DNA of 64,000 nucleotides from Hallerella succinigenes (GTDB lineage: Bacteria; Fibrobacterota; Fibrobacteria; Fibrobacterales; Fibrobacteraceae), in assembly GCF_002797675.1 (NCBI RefSeq), contig NZ_PGEX01000001.1:620001-684000 (forward strand), written 5' to 3'. The notes under the pieces were generated by a model. It was not told the DNA's origin. It saw only the letters and a list, made by a program, of their open reading frames with translations, and ran no database searches. Below are positions 62,136 through 64,000 of this stretch, piece after piece. How positions within the stretch are numbered: the stretch's first letter is position 1; the number at the start of each line of letters is the position of its first letter. Both the position numbers and the translations under genes were made by a program.

Positions 62136-62143
62136 TAGTTTTA
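62136..62143 (+). promoter_or_regulatory. Candidate -7 element of the CE6 gene
   Basis: TAGTTTTA inside GGGTAGTTTTA, identical to the element before the GH43 gene, 17 bases from the CE6 ATG. Confidence 0.5.
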
Positions 62144-62160
62144 AGGAAAAGGAGTGTGAT

Positions 62161-63840
62161 ATGGACATGAAAAAAAAGTCCGATTTTTTGACAACGGTTT
62201 CTTGGGCCGTTTGGGGATTGCTTTTGATTCCCCTGATGCTTCAAGCCGCTCCTAATCCCAATTTTCACATTTACATAGCCTACGGACAAAGCAATATGGC
62301 AGGGAACGGCGATATAGACCCAGCTGTAGACCAGGCTACAGCCCCGAAAAACTTCATTATGCTTGCTTCCCATACGGCAAATGCGAGTCAGCGCAGCGGA
62401 AACACGACCCAGTCCATTAAGACAGGAGAATGGGCCGCGGCAATTCCTCCCATGTTCCATGCCTTCGAGAATCTTTCCCCGGCGGACTACTTTGGTCGCG
62501 CCATGGTGGATTCCTTGCCGGGGGTTACGGTGGGTATTATCCCCGTAGCTATCGGAGCTGTAAGTATCAAGGCCTTTGACAAGGACCAGTACCAGGCCTA
62601 CTTCAGTTCTGCCGCAAGCTATATCCAGAGTTGGGCAAAGGACTACGATTCAAATCCTTACCAGAGGATTGTGGATTTAGGCAAGAAGGCCAAGGAAGTG
62701 GGCGTCATCAAGGGTTTTATCTTTCACCAGGGCGAAACCGACGGGGCGGGCACGGAATGGCAAAACAACGTGTATAAGACCTACAAAGACATTGTAGATG
62801 CCCTGGAACTGGACGAAAACGAAGTTCCTTTTGTGGCGGGCGAAATGATGAACGATCCTACGGGAAATTCGGGCCAAGGAAGTTGCTGCTCTAGCAAGAA
62901 CACCGGCATCGCCCAACTAAAGAGCAAGTTCAAGAAATTCGGACTTGCCTCTTCCCAGGGGCTCAAGGGCAACGGCAAAGACCCCTATCATTTTGGCCGT
63001 GAGGGCGTGATTGAACTAGGCAAACGTTATGCATCCGAAATGCTCAAGCTCATCGACAAGACCATTGATCCAAATGCCCCGGAAGTGAACCTGGTGGATC
63101 CGACCCAGTCAACGGTAGCCGATGAACCGCCCGAAGAATATGGACCCTATGGCGATGAACCTGCAACGATTCCCGGTACTATCGAAGCGGAGGAATATAA
63201 CAAGGGTGGCGCAGGCAAGGCCTACTACGACCTAAACAAGGGTAACGAAGGGGGCAAATTCCGCAAGGACGATGTGGATATTTACCAACCCAATATGGGA
63301 TTGTCTATAGGCTATTGCCAAAAGGGGGAATGGCTCAAGTACACGGTAAATGTAACGGCCGACGGTGAATACGAAATTTCAGCCAATGTGGCAGGCGACA
63401 ACGGTACCGGTAGCTTTGTCCTATACATGGATGATGAACGCATCGGCGAAGAAATTCTGAATAACGGAAAGGGCTTTGACACGTACTCCGTGGTAAGCGG
63501 CGGTAAGGTCTCCCTGAAGGCGGGGAAACACGATCTGAAGCTGGAAATCACCAACGACTGGATCGATATCGATTACGTAGAGTTTAAGACTGTAGCGGTT
63601 GCCGATTCGAATACGACAGCGATTGCGAAGGACTTGAAACTTATAACCGAACCCGAAAGCGGCTTTGAACTCTTTGACCTGCGGGGGAAGCGCGTGGCTC
63701 GATTCCGGGCAAGCGGTATGGCGGATGCCCTGAACTATGCCAGGTCGGGAACGATTAATCTGCGTCGTGGAGTTTACCTGCTCCGCGGAAACGTGGCCGG
63801 AGCTACCGTGACCCGCAAGGTAGGCATTTATGTCGAATAG
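62161..63840 (+). CDS. CE6 acetylxylan esterase with CBM6 and FPm-1
   Basis: 559 residues. The signal peptide ends near LQAAP (about 31). The SGNH/CE6 domain (32-300) has nucleophile Ser44 (YGQSNMAG), HQGETD (189-194) and catalytic His277 (KDPYHFGREG). CBM6 follows (about 345-490, EWLKYTVNV...IDIDYVEFKT), then a basic FPm-1 module (about 500-559, FELFDLRGKRVARF...LRRGVYLLRG). It removes acetyl groups from xylan so that the neighbouring GH30 and GH43 enzymes can act. F. succinogenes is known to have CE6-CBM6 esterases. ATG at 62161 follows AAGGAG; the longer in-frame extension covers the terminator and promoter. Confidence 0.92.
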   Translation: MDMKKKSDFLTTVSWAVWGLLLIPLMLQAAPNPNFHIYIAYGQSNMAGNGDIDPAVDQATAPKNFIMLASHTANASQRSGNTTQSIKTGEWAAAIPPMFHAFENLSPADYFGRAMVDSLPGVTVGIIPVAIGAVSIKAFDKDQYQAYFSSAASYIQSWAKDYDSNPYQRIVDLGKKAKEVGVIKGFIFHQGETDGAGTEWQNNVYKTYKDIVDALELDENEVPFVAGEMMNDPTGNSGQGSCCSSKNTGIAQLKSKFKKFGLASSQGLKGNGKDPYHFGREGVIELGKRYASEMLKLIDKTIDPNAPEVNLVDPTQSTVADEPPEEYGPYGDEPATIPGTIEAEEYNKGGAGKAYYDLNKGNEGGKFRKDDVDIYQPNMGLSIGYCQKGEWLKYTVNVTADGEYEISANVAGDNGTGSFVLYMDDERIGEEILNNGKGFDTYSVVSGGKVSLKAGKHDLKLEITNDWIDIDYVEFKTVAVADSNTTAIAKDLKLITEPESGFELFDLRGKRVARFRASGMADALNYARSGTINLRRGVYLLRGNVAGATVTRKVGIYVE

Positions 63841-63913
63841 CGAAATCAGAATCATAAAGCAGATTGCGGTCATGGGACTTTTGGTCGTAATTCTCGGGAT
63901 GCTTTTCAGCTAG
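63830..63913 (+). CDS. Possible 27-residue membrane peptide overlapping the CE6 3' end
   Basis: MSNSEIRIIKQIAVMG then LLVVILGMLFS: a charged start and one hydrophobic helix. It overlaps the esterase gene by 11 bases in another frame, as coupled small proteins do. Nothing confirms that it is translated, and there is no independent ribosome-binding site. Confidence 0.3.
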   Translation: MSNSEIRIIKQIAVMGLLVVILGMLFS

Positions 63914-64000
63914 AACTTTTGGGAACCTTTTTTGTGCTTGTAAAAAAACTTGTATACCAGGGTACTGTTTTGCAGGTAAGCAACTCAGGCGGTGCACTTG

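Noticed and set aside
63914-64000. Start of another gene or element at the right edge
   Set aside because: The last 87 bases show no start, hairpin or motif that I can support.

Overview
This window reads as a chromosomal segment of Fibrobacter (phylum Fibrobacterota). The markers are a lipoprotein with the Fibrobacter succinogenes major paralogous (FISUMP) domain, a TIGR02147-family protein, and three secreted xylan-active enzymes that each end in a CBM6 followed by the basic C-terminal module called FPm-1 in F. succinogenes. Several secreted proteins have C-termini resembling type IX secretion sorting regions. Many genes have a Bacteroidetes-like TAnnTTTG promoter element, often only 3 to 8 nt from the start codon.

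Layout. 1-3.2 kb: an SpoU/TrmH rRNA methyltransferase with an expanded nine-residue repeat tail, and pyrF. 3.3-10.3 kb, minus strand: a tightly packed run of nine genes, hisE-hisG-EAL/HDOD-recR-engB-mlaE-mlaF-mlaD-TPR, mixing histidine synthesis, signalling, repair, ribosome assembly and an Mla-type lipid transporter. 10.4-17.8 kb: cstA, then a tripartite RND efflux operon whose pump lacks the usual proton-relay residues. 17.9-30.6 kb: a deacetylase-like protein, gph, miaB, a SPOR protein, tRNA-Leu(CAA), panD, rsfS with a histone H1-like tail, argS, a menaquinone (futalosine route) block with mqnC and a UbiD decarboxylase, and a secreted metalloprotease. 30.6-39 kb: ribD, a PAS-only membrane protein, envelope and secreted proteins, an M23 peptidase, a CDF transporter and the FISUMP lipoprotein. 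39-48 kb: purU, pyrE, envelope proteins, a Na/Pi transporter, coaE, purC and putP.

48.1-51.8 kb is a composite locus. A 134-bp direct repeat of the SNF2 helicase 3' end brackets a decayed copy of the purC 3' end, a Fic-domain gene and two unrecognised genes. It looks like a donor segment running from purC to the helicase that was spliced in beside putP. A small-RNA candidate with a strong terminator sits at its right side.

55.2-63.9 kb is a xylan-utilisation locus: a TIGR02147 regulator-like protein translationally coupled to a surface lipoprotein, then GH43, GH30 subfamily-8-like glucuronoxylanase and CE6 acetylxylan esterase genes. A TGGA-N7-TCCA dyad recurs at fixed distance (47-48 nt) from a TAnnTTT-type element upstream of the regulator, GH43 and CE6 genes. 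This suggests a small, possibly undescribed regulon in which the regulator/lipoprotein pair governs xylanase expression, and it is the most interesting signal here. Everything is read from sequence alone; family names rest on motif recognition, and no searches were run.
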